Shown here one piece after another: positions 16,701 to 26,342 of a DNA stretch of 64,000 bases; positions within the stretch are counted from its first letter, which is position 1; each line of letters begins with the position of its first letter. The DNA is from Shinella sp. PSBB067 (GTDB lineage Bacteria; Pseudomonadota; Alphaproteobacteria; Rhizobiales; Rhizobiaceae): contig NZ_CP069303.1 of the NCBI RefSeq assembly GCF_016839145.1, positions 1,240,001 through 1,304,000 on the forward strand, given 5' to 3'. The translations under genes and the position numbers were made by a program. Under the pieces are notes generated by a model that saw only the letters and a program-made list of their open reading frames with translations, searched no databases and was not told where the DNA came from.

Positions 16701-17504
16701 ATGCCCAAGTCCGAGTTGTTGCCGATGAAAGTAGTGGTAATGGGCCTTTGCCTTTCGCTGTCCTCCTGGATGGCGCCGCAGGCTCTCGCATTCGATCCCC
16801 AGGCCGGCGTCAGCAAGGAAAGCGGCCCCTTCGACCTCTTCAAGTTCGGTTTCTTCTCCTACAAGGAAGGCCGCAAGAGCGATGCCGTCGAGGCCTACCG
16901 CTATGCGGCGGAAAAGGGCCATACCGGTTCGCGCTGGGCGCTCGCCAACATGTATGCCGACGGCGACGGCGTGCCGGAAAACGACCTCGAAGCCTTCAAG
17001 ATCTACAGCGAGATCGCCCAGGCCGGCGTCGAGCCCGGCTCGGAGGACACGGGTTACTTCGCCAATGCGCTGATCGCGCTTGCCAGCTACTACCGCCGCG
17101 GCATTCCCGACAGTCCGGTGAAGATCGACCTTTCGCAGGCGCGCCAGCTCTATTTCCAGGCGGCGTCCGCATTCGGGATCCCCGAAGCGCAGTTCCAGCT
17201 CGGTCGCATGATGCTGACGGGCGAGGGCGGTTCTGTCAGCGTGCACCAGGCCAAGAAGTGGCTGAACCGCGCCCGCAACAACGGCCATGCCGGCGCCATG
17301 GGACTGTTCGGCAACATCCTCTTCCAGGAGGGCGACACGACGCGGGGCCTTGCGATGATGACGGCCGCGCTCGATCATTGCCCGCCAAAGGACTGTGCCT
17401 GGCTCCAGGCAACGCAGGAAGAAGCCTTCTCCGTCGCCAGCGAGGAGGACCGCCGCAAGGGCGTCGCGCTCGCGCAGAGCATCCGCTTCAATCCCAACGA
17501 ATAA
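16701..17504 (+). CDS. exoR: ExoR, periplasmic Sel1-repeat repressor of the ExoS-ChvI system
   Basis: A 267-residue exported protein. The signal peptide ends near residue 30 (APQALA), giving a mature start FDPQAGVSKESGPFDLFKFG, which I recognise as the Sinorhizobium/Agrobacterium ExoR N-terminus. Sel1-type repeats follow (AEKGHTGSRWALANMYADGDGVP; AFGIPEAQFQLGRMMLTGEGG; NNGHAGAMGLFGNILFQEG). In those species ExoR binds the sensor ExoS (ChvG) and holds the ChvI pathway off; loss activates succinoglycan and represses motility. The start at 16701 gives the known length (268 in S. meliloti); M at 16725 is a second option. Convergent xthA follows, as in related genomes. The exoS/chvI genes are outside the window. 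Confidence 0.92.
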   Translation: MPKSELLPMKVVVMGLCLSLSSWMAPQALAFDPQAGVSKESGPFDLFKFGFFSYKEGRKSDAVEAYRYAAEKGHTGSRWALANMYADGDGVPENDLEAFKIYSEIAQAGVEPGSEDTGYFANALIALASYYRRGIPDSPVKIDLSQARQLYFQAASAFGIPEAQFQLGRMMLTGEGGSVSVHQAKKWLNRARNNGHAGAMGLFGNILFQEGDTTRGLAMMTAALDHCPPKDCAWLQATQEEAFSVASEEDRRKGVALAQSIRFNPNE

Positions 17505-17538
17505 TCCACCGGCCCGTGCGCCCCGCTGCGCGGCAGAG

Positions 17539-18336
17539 CTAGGCGGCGAAATCGAGCACTGCGACGACGGGAACGTGGTCCGACGGCTTTTCCCAGTTGC
17601 GGACATGCTTTTCGACGCCGGTCGACACGAGACGGTCCGCGGCTTCCGCCGACAGCATCAGGTGGTCGATGCGGATCCCGAAGTTCTTCGGCCAGCATCC
17701 CCCCTGGTAATCCCAGAACGTATAGAGCGGCACACCGTCCGAGGTGGCGCGCACGGCATCCGTGAGGCCAAGGTTTTCGAGGCGGCGGAAGGCCTGCCGC
17801 GTCGGGGGCAGGTAGAGGGCGTCCCGTTCCCAGACCTTCACGTCCCAGCAATCATGCGGCTCGGGGATGACATTGTAGTCCCCCGCCATCACCAGCGGTT
17901 CCTCGAGCGCCAGCCGGTCCTCGGCAAAGGCGACGAGCCGGTCCATCCAGGCGAGCTTGTAGGGATATTTCACCGGATCGTCGGCCGGGTTGCCGTTCGG
18001 CAGGTAGATCGAGCAGACGCGGATCGCGCCGCCGTCGACGGAGAACACGCCCTCGATGAAGCGTGCCTGCTCGTCACCGTCGCCGCCGGGAAGGCCGCGG
18101 TTCACCTCGTCGGGGCGGATCTTCGAGAGGAGGGCGACGCCGTTGAAACCCTTCTGGCCGTGTGTCTCGATGTGATAGCCGAGGGCCTCGATCTCGCCGC
18201 GCGGAAAACCTTCGTCGACCGTCTTGATCTCCTGCAGGGCGACGATGTCGGGCGCCGACTCCTTGAGCCAGGCGACCAGATTGTCGATGCGCGCCCGCAC
18301 CCCGTTGATGTTCCAGGTGGCAATCTTGATCGGCAT
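17539..18336 (-). CDS. xthA: Exodeoxyribonuclease III (AP endonuclease)
   Basis: A 265-residue Mg-dependent exonuclease/AP endonuclease of base-excision repair. The catalytic motifs are IATWNINGVRARI (metal Asn), the Glu in VALQEIKT, the proton donor region SIYLPNGNP, AGDYNVIP (Asp/Asn), and SDHVPVV (Asp-His) near the C-terminus. It matches the XthA class by length and by WDYQGGCWPKNFGIRIDH. erpA lies 21 nt upstream on the same strand, so the two are likely co-transcribed. Confidence 0.95.
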   Translation of the reverse strand: MPIKIATWNINGVRARIDNLVAWLKESAPDIVALQEIKTVDEGFPRGEIEALGYHIETHGQKGFNGVALLSKIRPDEVNRGLPGGDGDEQARFIEGVFSVDGGAIRVCSIYLPNGNPADDPVKYPYKLAWMDRLVAFAEDRLALEEPLVMAGDYNVIPEPHDCWDVKVWERDALYLPPTRQAFRRLENLGLTDAVRATSDGVPLYTFWDYQGGCWPKNFGIRIDHLMLSAEAADRLVSTGVEKHVRNWEKPSDHVPVVAVLDFAA

Positions 18337-18357
18337 GCGGGTTCCTGTCGGGTTGGT

Positions 18358-18690
18358 TCAGACCGAGAAGCTGGTGCCGCAGCCGCAGCTTGCCACGGCG
18401 TTCGGGTTCTTGATCTGGAAGGACTGGCCGAGCAGGTTGTCGACGAAGTCGATCTCGGACCCGTCCATGTAGACGAGGGAGAGCTGGTCGATCAACACCC
18501 TTGCATCGTCCTTTTCGAGCACGAGGTCGTCGTCCTGCTGGTCCTCGACGAGGTCGAACTTGTAGGAAAAACCGGAACAGCCGCCGCCTTCGACCGAAAC
18601 GCGCAGCGCCTGCATTTGCGGCGCCGAGCCGAGGATCGAGGCGATGCGCCGTGCGGCGGCGTCGGAGATAGTTACGGACTTATCGGTCAT
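18358..18690 (-). CDS. erpA: Iron-sulfur cluster insertion protein ErpA (A-type carrier)
   Basis: A 110-residue A-type Fe-S carrier. The three cluster cysteines are visible in GGGCSGFSY and CGCGTSF. The gene start MTDKSVTISDAAARRI matches the family. It passes Fe-S clusters to apo-enzymes. IscA and SufA are close relatives; the length and sequence fit the ErpA branch usual for alphaproteobacteria. The position beside dgt (divergent) and xthA is conserved in Rhizobiaceae. Confidence 0.9.
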   Translation of the reverse strand: MTDKSVTISDAAARRIASILGSAPQMQALRVSVEGGGCSGFSYKFDLVEDQQDDDLVLEKDDARVLIDQLSLVYMDGSEIDFVDNLLGQSFQIKNPNAVASCGCGTSFSV

Positions 18691-18908
18691 GTCTGCCTCC
18701 TGCCGGGGTCAAGATCCGGAGAGAATCGCTTCGTGTACGGACGGCGATTTTGTCGCCGGAACGTTCGGACTGCTGCGCACGGTCTGAAACAAATACCTGA
18801 AAAGACTTGTCTTTCAAGCGCGCCTTGCAGCCGGACTTGCCGCTATGCACACTATAGGTATGAAGGCATTGAGGCCGCGTCAATGGGCGGCGTGAATGCA
18901 GGTGACGA

Positions 18909-20129
18909 ATGACGTTTGACAGACATGCGCTGGGTTTCGGCGCGGGGCAGCGCGCCATCTACGCTTCCGACCCCTGGGCGACGCGCGGGCGGCTCTTTCC
19001 CGAGCCGGAAAGCCCGACGCGCTCGGATTTCCAGCGCGACCGGGACCGTATCGTCCACACGACGGCCTTTCGCCGCCTCAAGCACAAGACCCAGGTCTTC
19101 ATCGCCGCCGACGGCGATCACTATCGTACCCGGCTCACCCACACGATCGAGGTCGCGCAGATCGCCCGCGCGCTCGCCCGTGCCCTCAAGCTCGACGAGG
19201 ACCTCGCCGAGGGCGTCGCGCTGGTGCACGATTTCGGACACACCCCGTTCGGCCATACCGGCGAGGACGCGCTGCACGCGGTGCTGGAGCCCTTCGGCGG
19301 CTTCGACCACAATGCCCAGTCGCTCCGCATCGTCACCAAGCTGGAGCGGCGCTATGCCGATTTCGACGGGCTGAACCTCACCTGGGAGAGCCTGGAAGGC
19401 CTCGTCAAGCACAACGGTCCGCTGATCGGCCCGACCGGCGAGTGCACGCACGGTGACGCCGTGCCGCGCCCGATCCTCGAATACTGCGCCGTGCACGACC
19501 TGGAGCTCGGCAGCTTCGCCAGCCTGGAAGCGCAGGTGGCGGCGATCGCCGACGACATCGCCTACAACACCCATGACATCGACGACGGCCTGCGCTCCGG
19601 CTATCTCGACTTCGAGATGCTGGAGGAGGTGCCGTTTCTCGCGCGGCTGATGAAGGAAGTGCACGACCGCTACCCCGGCCTGGAAGCGCCGCGCTTCACC
19701 CACGAGATCATGCGCCGCCAGATCACCGCCATGGTCGAGGACGTGATCAGCTATGCCCAGCAGGCGATCCGCGTCGAGCGGCCGGAAAGCGCCGACGACG
19801 TGCGCAAGGCTCACCGGTGCCTGGCGACGTTCTCCGAGGAGATGGCGGTGACGGACAGGCAGATCAAGAAGCTGCTGTTCTCCCGCATCTACCGCCATCC
19901 GGACGTGATGCGGGTGCGGGCGAACGCCGCCTCCATCCTGACGGACCTCTATCACGCCTATATGGACGACCCGCAATTGATGCAGGGGCACTACTGGGTG
20001 GACCGCATCGCGACCATGCCGGAATCGGCGCGCGCCCGCCATGTCGGCGATTATCTCGCCGGAATGACCGACAATTACGCGATCAACACGCATCGCCGTC
20101 TGTTTGACCATACCCCCGAATTGCGATAG
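18909..20129 (+). CDS. dgt: Deoxyguanosinetriphosphate triphosphohydrolase-like protein
   Basis: A 406-residue HD-domain enzyme that splits dNTPs to deoxynucleosides and triphosphate. The HD motif is seen as [13 protein letters not shown] (first His) and [18 protein letters not shown] (His-Asp pair). The remaining metal Asp lies in [15 protein letters not shown]. The N-terminal [12 protein letters not shown] and [15 protein letters not shown] segment fits the alphaproteobacterial Dgt type 2 branch. It begins the rightward run with argS, 67 nt downstream. Confidence 0.92.
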   Translation: MTFDRHALGFGAGQRAIYASDPWATRGRLFPEPESPTRSDFQRDRDRIVHTTAFRRLKHKTQVFIAADGDHYRTRLTHTIEVAQIARALARALKLDEDLAEGVALVHDFGHTPFGHTGEDALHAVLEPFGGFDHNAQSLRIVTKLERRYADFDGLNLTWESLEGLVKHNGPLIGPTGECTHGDAVPRPILEYCAVHDLELGSFASLEAQVAAIADDIAYNTHDIDDGLRSGYLDFEMLEEVPFLARLMKEVHDRYPGLEAPRFTHEIMRRQITAMVEDVISYAQQAIRVERPESADDVRKAHRCLATFSEEMAVTDRQIKKLLFSRIYRHPDVMRVRANAASILTDLYHAYMDDPQLMQGHYWVDRIATMPESARARHVGDYLAGMTDNYAINTHRRLFDHTPELR

Positions 20130-20196
20130 TCAGCCGCCACCTGAACTTCTTCGCAGGCCTGGCCCTCCGGGAGGCCGCTGCGCGCGGATGGATGAG

Positions 20197-21957
20197 ATGA
20201 ACCTTTTTACAGACTTCGACAGCAGAATCAAAAACGTACTCGAAGGACTTGAGATCGTCCGTGAAAAGCGCTCCGAACTCGATTTCGGCCGCGTCAGCGT
20301 CGAGCCGCCGCGCGACCAGAGCCATGGCGACGTCGCGACCAATGCGGCGATGGTTCTGGCCAAGCCGCTCGGCCTCAATCCGCGGGCGCTTGCCGACCTC
20401 ATCGTCGCCGAGCTGAAGAACGACCCCGAGGTCGCCGATGTCAGCGTCGCCGGCCCGGGCTTCATCAACGTGCGCCTTTCCGTTCCCTACTGGCAGAAGC
20501 TGCTTGCCGCCGTGGTCACGGCCGGCACGGATTACGGCCGCGGCGCGCTGGGCGCCGGCCGCAAGGTCAATGTCGAATATGTCTCGGCCAACCCGACCGG
20601 CCCGATGCATGTCGGCCATTGCCGCGGCGCCGTGGTGGGCGATGCGCTCGCCAACCTGCTCGCCTTTGCCGGCTATGACGTGACCAAGGAATACTACATC
20701 AACGACGCCGGCTCGCAGATCGACGTGCTGGCCCGCTCCGCCTTCCTGCGCTATCGCGAGGCGCTGGGCGAGACGATCGGCGAGATTCCCTCCGGCCTTT
20801 ATCCGGGCGACTATCTCGTGCCGGTCGGCGAGGCGCTCGCCGAGGAATTCGGCACGACCCTGCGCGCCATGCCCGAACACCAGTGGATGCCGATCGTCAA
20901 GGAGAAGACCATCGCCGCGATGATGGCGATGATCCGCGAGGACCTCGCCGCCCTAAACGTCACGCATGACGTGTTCTTCTCCGAGCGCTCGCTGCACGCC
21001 GGCAACGGCGCGCCGATCCGCACCGCGATCAACGACCTCACCTTCAAGGGCCATGTCTACAAGGGCGTGCTGCCGCCGCCGAAAGGCCAGGTGCCGGAAG
21101 ACTGGGAGGATCGCGAGCAGACGCTCTTCCGCTCGACGGAAGTCGGCGACGACATCGACCGTCCGCTGATCAAGTCGGACGGCTCCTATACCTACTTCGC
21201 CGCCGACGTCGCCTACTTCAAGGACAAGTTCGACCGCGGCTTCGACGAGATGATCTACGTGCTCGGCGCCGACCATGGCGGCTACGTCAAGCGCCTGGAG
21301 GCCGTCGCGCGCGCCGTCTCCGAGGGCAAGGCCAAGCTGACGGTCCTCCTCTGCCAGCTCGTCAAGCTTTACCGCAACGGCGAGCCGGTGAAGATGTCGA
21401 AGCGTTCGGGCGATTTCGTCACGCTGCGCGACGTCGTCGACGAGGTCGGCCGCGATCCGGTGCGCTTCATGATGCTGTACCGCAAGAACAGCGAGCCGCT
21501 CGACTTCGACTTCGCCAAGGTGACCGAGCAGTCCAAGGACAATCCGGTCTTCTACGTGCAGTATGCCCATGCGCGCTGCATGTCGGTGTTCCGGCAGGCC
21601 GCCGAGGCCTTCCCGGGGCTCGATGTCGCCGCGCTCGATCTGGCCGGCGCGATCGATGGAAACATCGCCGATCCGAGCGAGTTGCAGCTTCTTGCAAAAC
21701 TGGCAGAATATCCCCGTGTGATCGAGGCCGCTGCACTGGCGCAGGAGCCTCATCGCATCGCGTTTTACCTCTATGATCTTGCCAGCGCGTTCCATGCGCA
21801 CTGGAACAAAGGTAAGGAACAGCCGGAATTACGGTTTGTTAACGATAAGAATAGAGAATTGAGCATCGCCAGACTTGGGCTGGTGCACGCTGTCGCGTCT
21901 GTTCTTAAGTCGGGCCTGTCCATTACAGGCACCGCAGCACCGGACGAAATGCGATAA
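20197..21957 (+). CDS. argS: Arginyl-tRNA synthetase
   Basis: A 586-residue class Ia synthetase. The HIGH motif is [15 protein letters not shown]. The Arg-family N-terminal Add1 domain covers about residues 1-100. The KMSKS-like segment is [14 protein letters not shown]. The C-terminal DALR domain closes the protein ([23 protein letters not shown]). The start [18 protein letters not shown] at 20197 matches the rhizobial form; an ATG three codons earlier is also possible. It sits between dgt and the SPOR gene in the conserved order. Confidence 0.96.
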   Translation: MNLFTDFDSRIKNVLEGLEIVREKRSELDFGRVSVEPPRDQSHGDVATNAAMVLAKPLGLNPRALADLIVAELKNDPEVADVSVAGPGFINVRLSVPYWQKLLAAVVTAGTDYGRGALGAGRKVNVEYVSANPTGPMHVGHCRGAVVGDALANLLAFAGYDVTKEYYINDAGSQIDVLARSAFLRYREALGETIGEIPSGLYPGDYLVPVGEALAEEFGTTLRAMPEHQWMPIVKEKTIAAMMAMIREDLAALNVTHDVFFSERSLHAGNGAPIRTAINDLTFKGHVYKGVLPPPKGQVPEDWEDREQTLFRSTEVGDDIDRPLIKSDGSYTYFAADVAYFKDKFDRGFDEMIYVLGADHGGYVKRLEAVARAVSEGKAKLTVLLCQLVKLYRNGEPVKMSKRSGDFVTLRDVVDEVGRDPVRFMMLYRKNSEPLDFDFAKVTEQSKDNPVFYVQYAHARCMSVFRQAAEAFPGLDVAALDLAGAIDGNIADPSELQLLAKLAEYPRVIEAAALAQEPHRIAFYLYDLASAFHAHWNKGKEQPELRFVNDKNRELSIARLGLVHAVASVLKSGLSITGTAAPDEMR

Positions 21958-22020
21958 CGTCACCATTTGCCCACAATAAGCTGGCAAACGCGTCTTTGTA
22001 GCTTACGAGTGGGAAGCAGT

Positions 22021-25000
22021 ATGGCAGACAAGAACTTCGCGCGAAGCGGAACCGCCGACAGGGGTCTCTTGGCAGAAGATGACCCGTTGAGCGAGCTTGC
22101 CCGCCTCGTCAGTCTCGAGCCGCGTCCTGTTCAGGATATCGACAGGTCCTTCTCCGACGCCGTCCAGGCGGCGCCGCGGCATGAAAATCCCGTCTTCGCT
22201 CTCGAGGATGAGCTGCTGCGCGCCTTCGAGCAGTACGATGCCCCGGCGCCCGCCGTGGACCCGGTCGTCGCCCAGCCGGCGGTGGCCCGCCATGTCGAGC
22301 CCGTTTTCGAGGAGCCGGCGCCCGTCGCGGAAGACCGTGCGTCCTTCATCGACGAGATCCCGACGCGGGGCGTTGCCCCCGGCGGGCCGGTACACCAGGA
22401 GCCGTCCTTCCACGAGGCCGTCGAGCCCGCTTTCGCCGGGCAGTCGTTCGTGGAGCCCGGGCCGCAGGCCGATCCGGCCCTGCTTCTCGCCGACGAACTG
22501 GAGACGTCCGTCAGCGACGTGCCGCCGGTCGATGCCGGTCCGGACCTTCATGCGGGCCATCTCTTTGCCGACCGGTTCGAGCCCCGCTTCGAGGAGCCGG
22601 CGCGCCACGAGCCGGTTGCCGAGCCGCGTTTCGAGGAAGCGTCCCATGTCGAGGAGCAGCCCGTTTTCCTGGGGCTTCAGCCGCTGTCCGGCGACGACGC
22701 TGCCGCCGGCGACATCGGCCTCGATCTGGAGCACGAGCTGGAACTTTCGATCGGCGACGGCTTTGCCGACGAGCGCGTGGCGGATGGCCGCCCGGACGAT
22801 GGCGCGCAAGCCGCGTTCGTCGCGCCGGTTCCGGTTGCTGTCGAGGCCGTCGCAACCAATATCGAGCCGAGCTTCGACGGCTGGATGCCGGCCGATTCCG
22901 GCGTCGAGCACGCCGAGCCGTTCCACGCCGAACCCGCCTATGCCGGCGAGGAGCCGCAATTCGTGGCGCAGATGCCGCTCGAGACGCGGGAGGACCGCGC
23001 CCGCGCCGCCGCCCGGATCGAGGCGCAGTGGCAGGCCGAGGCGACCGAGCCCGTCTTCGATGCGGAGCCCGCCTATCAGGTGGAGTCCGTCGAGACCGGC
23101 GGCAATTACGATCGCGACGCGCTGCTGGCCGAGGTCGAGCGGTTCCCCGTGCCGGAATCCCGTTCGCCGCTGTCCGCCGAAACGGCCGCCGCGGCGGCCG
23201 CCGTCGTTGCCGCAGCCGCCGCGCGCAGCAACACGCCCGCTAATATCTCCGCCATCTTCGGCCGTGCGACGCCGACCGTGCACCGCGAACCCGTCGTCGA
23301 GAAGGCCGCAACGCCGTTCGTCGAGCCGGCGGCGGCGCCCGTCCAGCCCATTGAACCTCCTGTCGTCGAGGCCCGGCGCGAACCCGTCGCCACGCCTGCG
23401 CCGGCCGTTTCCGAGCCCGAGCTCGATTTCGAGAGCCTGGAGTTCGACCTTTCGGACATAGACCTCGACCTCTCCGATTTCTCGCTGGACGACGAGCCGG
23501 TGAAGCAGGAGGCCAGGCCCGCCGAGGTGAAGCCGGAAGTCGCACCTCCGGTAGCGGCAGAGACGCCCGTCCGGCGCGAGCCGGCCGTCGCCATCCCCGT
23601 TTCCACCTATACCAGGCCGCAGCCGGTCGCCGCCGAGGCCAATGACGGCGTCCTGCCGTTCGACCCGGCGATGATCGCAGATACGGACGAGGGCGTCTCG
23701 CCGGTCACCGAGCTCGACGTGCCGCACCTTCCCGTCGTCGAGAAGGAGAAGCCGCCGGCCTACCAGCCCGACTACGATCTCGACATCGACGCCGAGATGG
23801 CGCAGCTCTTCACCGAGCCTGCCGCCAGGCCGCGCAATGAGGACCTGCAGAGAGGCGCCGCCGCCAGCGCGGCTACCGCCGCCGCCCAGCCGGTAACGCA
23901 GATCAACGATGTGGACGATTTCGAGCGAGCGCTGGAAGAGGACTTCCGCCGCTCGCTGAACCAGCCGGAGCGCATGGCGATCCCGGTCGATCCGGGCCAG
24001 GCGACGACGCTCTATTCCGGCGACGGCTACGATGACGAGACGGCCCGCCCGCGCCGCGGCATGCTGATCGCCGCCTCCGTCGCGGGCCTGCTGTTGATCG
24101 GCGGGGGCGCCGTCTACGCCTGGTCGGCCTTCACCGGCGGCTCGGTCGGCGGTTCCGGCGAGCCGCGCGTCATCCTTGCCGACAAGGAGCCGATCAAGAT
24201 CGTGCCCGAGGAAAAGGGCGGCAAGACCGTTCCGAACCAGGACAAGGCCGTTTACGACCGCGTCGCGGGCGACACCACCAGCCGGCCGCAGCAGGAACAG
24301 CTCGTCACCTCCACGGAGGAGCCGGTCGATGTCGTGCAGCGCACGCTGACGCCCGAGACCCTGCCGTTCGACGGTCCGGAAGACGGTCCCGATCTCGCGG
24401 CATCCGAAGAGGACAACCGCCTCCTGCCGGGTGTCGACGAACCGGAGACGGCAGCAGCCGCGGCCGCGGCCAGCGACAAGCCGGTCGTTTCCCCGCGCAA
24501 GGTCAAGACGATGATCGTCAAGCCGGACGGCACGCTCGTCGCCCGCGAGGACACGGTCACCGAAACCGCGCAGCTCGACGCCAAGGCCACCGCCACGACC
24601 GGCGGCGCCTCCGGCGAGGCGGCCGCGACGGCAAACGCGGCGCTGGATGCGGACGCCTCGCTGCGCGCCGAGCAGACAGCGGCGGAAGTAAAGCCCCGTT
24701 CGGCGCTTGCGGAAGTCGCCGAAACCCAGGTCGACGGCACGGCGCCGGTGCGCACCGTGAAGACCACGACGATCGGCGCCGCGGCAACGGCCACGGCCAG
24801 CGACAACGCGCCCGTTCCGGCAGCCCGCCCCGCCGACCAGCCGGTGAACGTCGTCGGCACGGTCACCGAGAATGGCAGGGTTTCGGCCACCGAGACCGCG
24901 TCGGCGACCCAGGTCCCGCAGGCGAGCGCCGAGCAGGCCCAGGTCGCGCCGGGCGGCTACGTCATCCAGATCGCCTCGCTCCCCTCGGAGGCCGAAGCGC

Positions 25001-25194
25001 AGAAGACCTACAACTCGCTGTCCTCCAAGTTCGGCAACGTGATCGGCGGCCGCGGCGTGGACATCAAGAAGGCGGAAATCCCCAACAAGGGCACCTTCTT
25101 CCGCGTCCGCATTCCGGCCGGCTCGCGCGAAGAGGCCAATACCCTCTGCAGCCGCTACAAGAGCGCGGGCGGAAGCTGCCTCGTCACCCGCTGA
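22021..25194 (+). CDS. Very large SPOR-domain cell-envelope protein
   Basis: 1057 residues, with one membrane helix (about 681-703, MLIAASVAGLLLIGGGAVYA). Before it lies a cytoplasmic, acidic, Pro/Glu/Ala-rich region of about 680 residues with many short EPxFEEP-like units. After it comes a periplasmic Ala/Thr-rich linker, and the C-terminal SPOR domain (about 977-1057, GGYVIQIASLPSEAEAQKTYNSL). SPOR domains bind denuded glycan strands at the division site, so a role in septation is likely. The gene order argS-SPOR-nagZ is conserved in Rhizobiales, and nagZ is a peptidoglycan recycling enzyme. The cytoplasmic part is low-complexity and was not assigned a fold. Confidence 0.85.
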   Translation: MADKNFARSGTADRGLLAEDDPLSELARLVSLEPRPVQDIDRSFSDAVQAAPRHENPVFALEDELLRAFEQYDAPAPAVDPVVAQPAVARHVEPVFEEPAPVAEDRASFIDEIPTRGVAPGGPVHQEPSFHEAVEPAFAGQSFVEPGPQADPALLLADELETSVSDVPPVDAGPDLHAGHLFADRFEPRFEEPARHEPVAEPRFEEASHVEEQPVFLGLQPLSGDDAAAGDIGLDLEHELELSIGDGFADERVADGRPDDGAQAAFVAPVPVAVEAVATNIEPSFDGWMPADSGVEHAEPFHAEPAYAGEEPQFVAQMPLETREDRARAAARIEAQWQAEATEPVFDAEPAYQVESVETGGNYDRDALLAEVERFPVPESRSPLSAETAAAAAAVVAAAAARSNTPANISAIFGRATPTVHREPVVEKAATPFVEPAAAPVQPIEPPVVEARREPVATPAPAVSEPELDFESLEFDLSDIDLDLSDFSLDDEPVKQEARPAEVKPEVAPPVAAETPVRREPAVAIPVSTYTRPQPVAAEANDGVLPFDPAMIADTDEGVSPVTELDVPHLPVVEKEKPPAYQPDYDLDIDAEMAQLFTEPAARPRNEDLQRGAAASAATAAAQPVTQINDVDDFERALEEDFRRSLNQPERMAIPVDPGQATTLYSGDGYDDETARPRRGMLIAASVAGLLLIGGGAVYAWSAFTGGSVGGSGEPRVILADKEPIKIVPEEKGGKTVPNQDKAVYDRVAGDTTSRPQQEQLVTSTEEPVDVVQRTLTPETLPFDGPEDGPDLAASEEDNRLLPGVDEPETAAAAAAASDKPVVSPRKVKTMIVKPDGTLVAREDTVTETAQLDAKATATTGGASGEAAATANAALDADASLRAEQTAAEVKPRSALAEVAETQVDGTAPVRTVKTTTIGAAATATASDNAPVPAARPADQPVNVVGTVTENGRVSATETASATQVPQASAEQAQVAPGGYVIQIASLPSEAEAQKTYNSLSSKFGNVIGGRGVDIKKAEIPNKGTFFRVRIPAGSREEANTLCSRYKSAGGSCLVTR

Positions 25195-25214
25195 GGCTGA
25201 CCCCGATTCCTGAC

Positions 25215-25240
25215 GAGGCGCGGCACGGTCCGCGCCTCTT
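25215..25240 (+). terminator. Possible terminator after the SPOR gene
   Basis: Nine-bp perfect stem GAGGCGCGG / CCGCGCCTC with a 6-nt loop, followed by a weak TTCGATT run. It could limit read-through into nagZ. Confidence 0.5.
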
Positions 25241-25293
25241 CGATTCCCGGGCCATGCGCCCTTCGTCTTCCCCGAACCCCTAAGATTGCGGAC

Positions 25294-26313
25294 ATGAGCG
25301 AATCGAAATCCTTCATTTCGGGCTGCAAGGGCCTGAGCCTCACCGACGACGAAAAGGCCTTCTTCCGCAACGAGCGTCCCTGGGGTTTCATCCTCTTCGG
25401 CCGCAATATCGGCGAGCCGGCACAGGTCGCGGACCTGACGGCCGAGATGCGCGCCTGCATCGGCGGCGGCGCGGACATTCCGGTGCTGATCGACCAGGAG
25501 GGCGGTCGCGTCCAGCGCATCAAGCCGCCGCATGTCCAGCAGTATCCGAACGCCGCCGCGCTCGGCGCCATCTACCGTGCGGACGAGGAGCGGGGCCTGC
25601 GCGCCGCCTGGCTGATGTCGCGCCTGCACGCCTTCGATCTGCTGCGCCTCGGCATCAATGTCGACTGCCTGCCGGTGCTTGACGTCGCCGTTCCGGGGGT
25701 GCACGACGTCATCGGCAACCGCGCCTACGGGCAGGAGCCGGAGATCGTCTCGGCCATGGGCAAGGCGGCGTCGGACGGCCTCAAGGCCGGCGGCCTGCTG
25801 CCGATCATGAAGCACATGCCGGGCCATGGCCGCACCATGGTCGATTCGCACCACGACCTGCCGGTCGTCCACGCAAGCCGCAAGGAGCTGGAAGCCTGCG
25901 ACTTCGTGCCCTTCCGGCGCATGAAGGACGAGTTGATGGCGATGTCCGCCCATATCGTCTTCACCGCCATCGATGCCGACAATCCGGCGACCACCTCGGC
26001 GAAGGTGGTCGAGGAGGTCATCCGCGGCCATATCGGTTTCGACGGGCTCCTGATGTCCGACGACGTGTCCATGAACGCCCTTCGCGGCGATATTGCCGAA
26101 AGAAGCCGGGGAATCATCGCTGCCGGGCTCGACATGGTGTTGCATTGCCATGGCATCATGGACGAAATGGTTGCGGTGACCGAAAACGTTCCCGCATTGG
26201 CCGGCGAGAGCCTGCGGCGGGCAAATGCGGTGCGCGCAGGCTTCCCGGCGCCCGACGGTGCGGACGAGGAGGCGCTGCGCGAGGAATTCAACGCCATGAT
26301 CGCGGTCGCCTGA
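25294..26313 (+). CDS. nagZ: Beta-N-acetylhexosaminidase NagZ
   Basis: A 339-residue family 3 glycoside hydrolase that removes GlcNAc from muropeptides in the cytoplasm during cell-wall recycling. The flexible-loop His-Asp dyad is in KHMPGHGRTMVDSHHDLPVV and the catalytic nucleophile Asp in LLMSDDVSMNAL. IDQEGGRVQRI is the family signature. No signal peptide, as expected. The scpA start lies 29 nt after its stop, so nagZ-scpA-scpB is probably one transcript. Confidence 0.94.
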   Translation: MSESKSFISGCKGLSLTDDEKAFFRNERPWGFILFGRNIGEPAQVADLTAEMRACIGGGADIPVLIDQEGGRVQRIKPPHVQQYPNAAALGAIYRADEERGLRAAWLMSRLHAFDLLRLGINVDCLPVLDVAVPGVHDVIGNRAYGQEPEIVSAMGKAASDGLKAGGLLPIMKHMPGHGRTMVDSHHDLPVVHASRKELEACDFVPFRRMKDELMAMSAHIVFTAIDADNPATTSAKVVEEVIRGHIGFDGLLMSDDVSMNALRGDIAERSRGIIAAGLDMVLHCHGIMDEMVAVTENVPALAGESLRRANAVRAGFPAPDGADEEALREEFNAMIAVA

Positions 26314-26342
26314 CGGCCGCGGCAGGGGCAGCGGGGAGCGAC

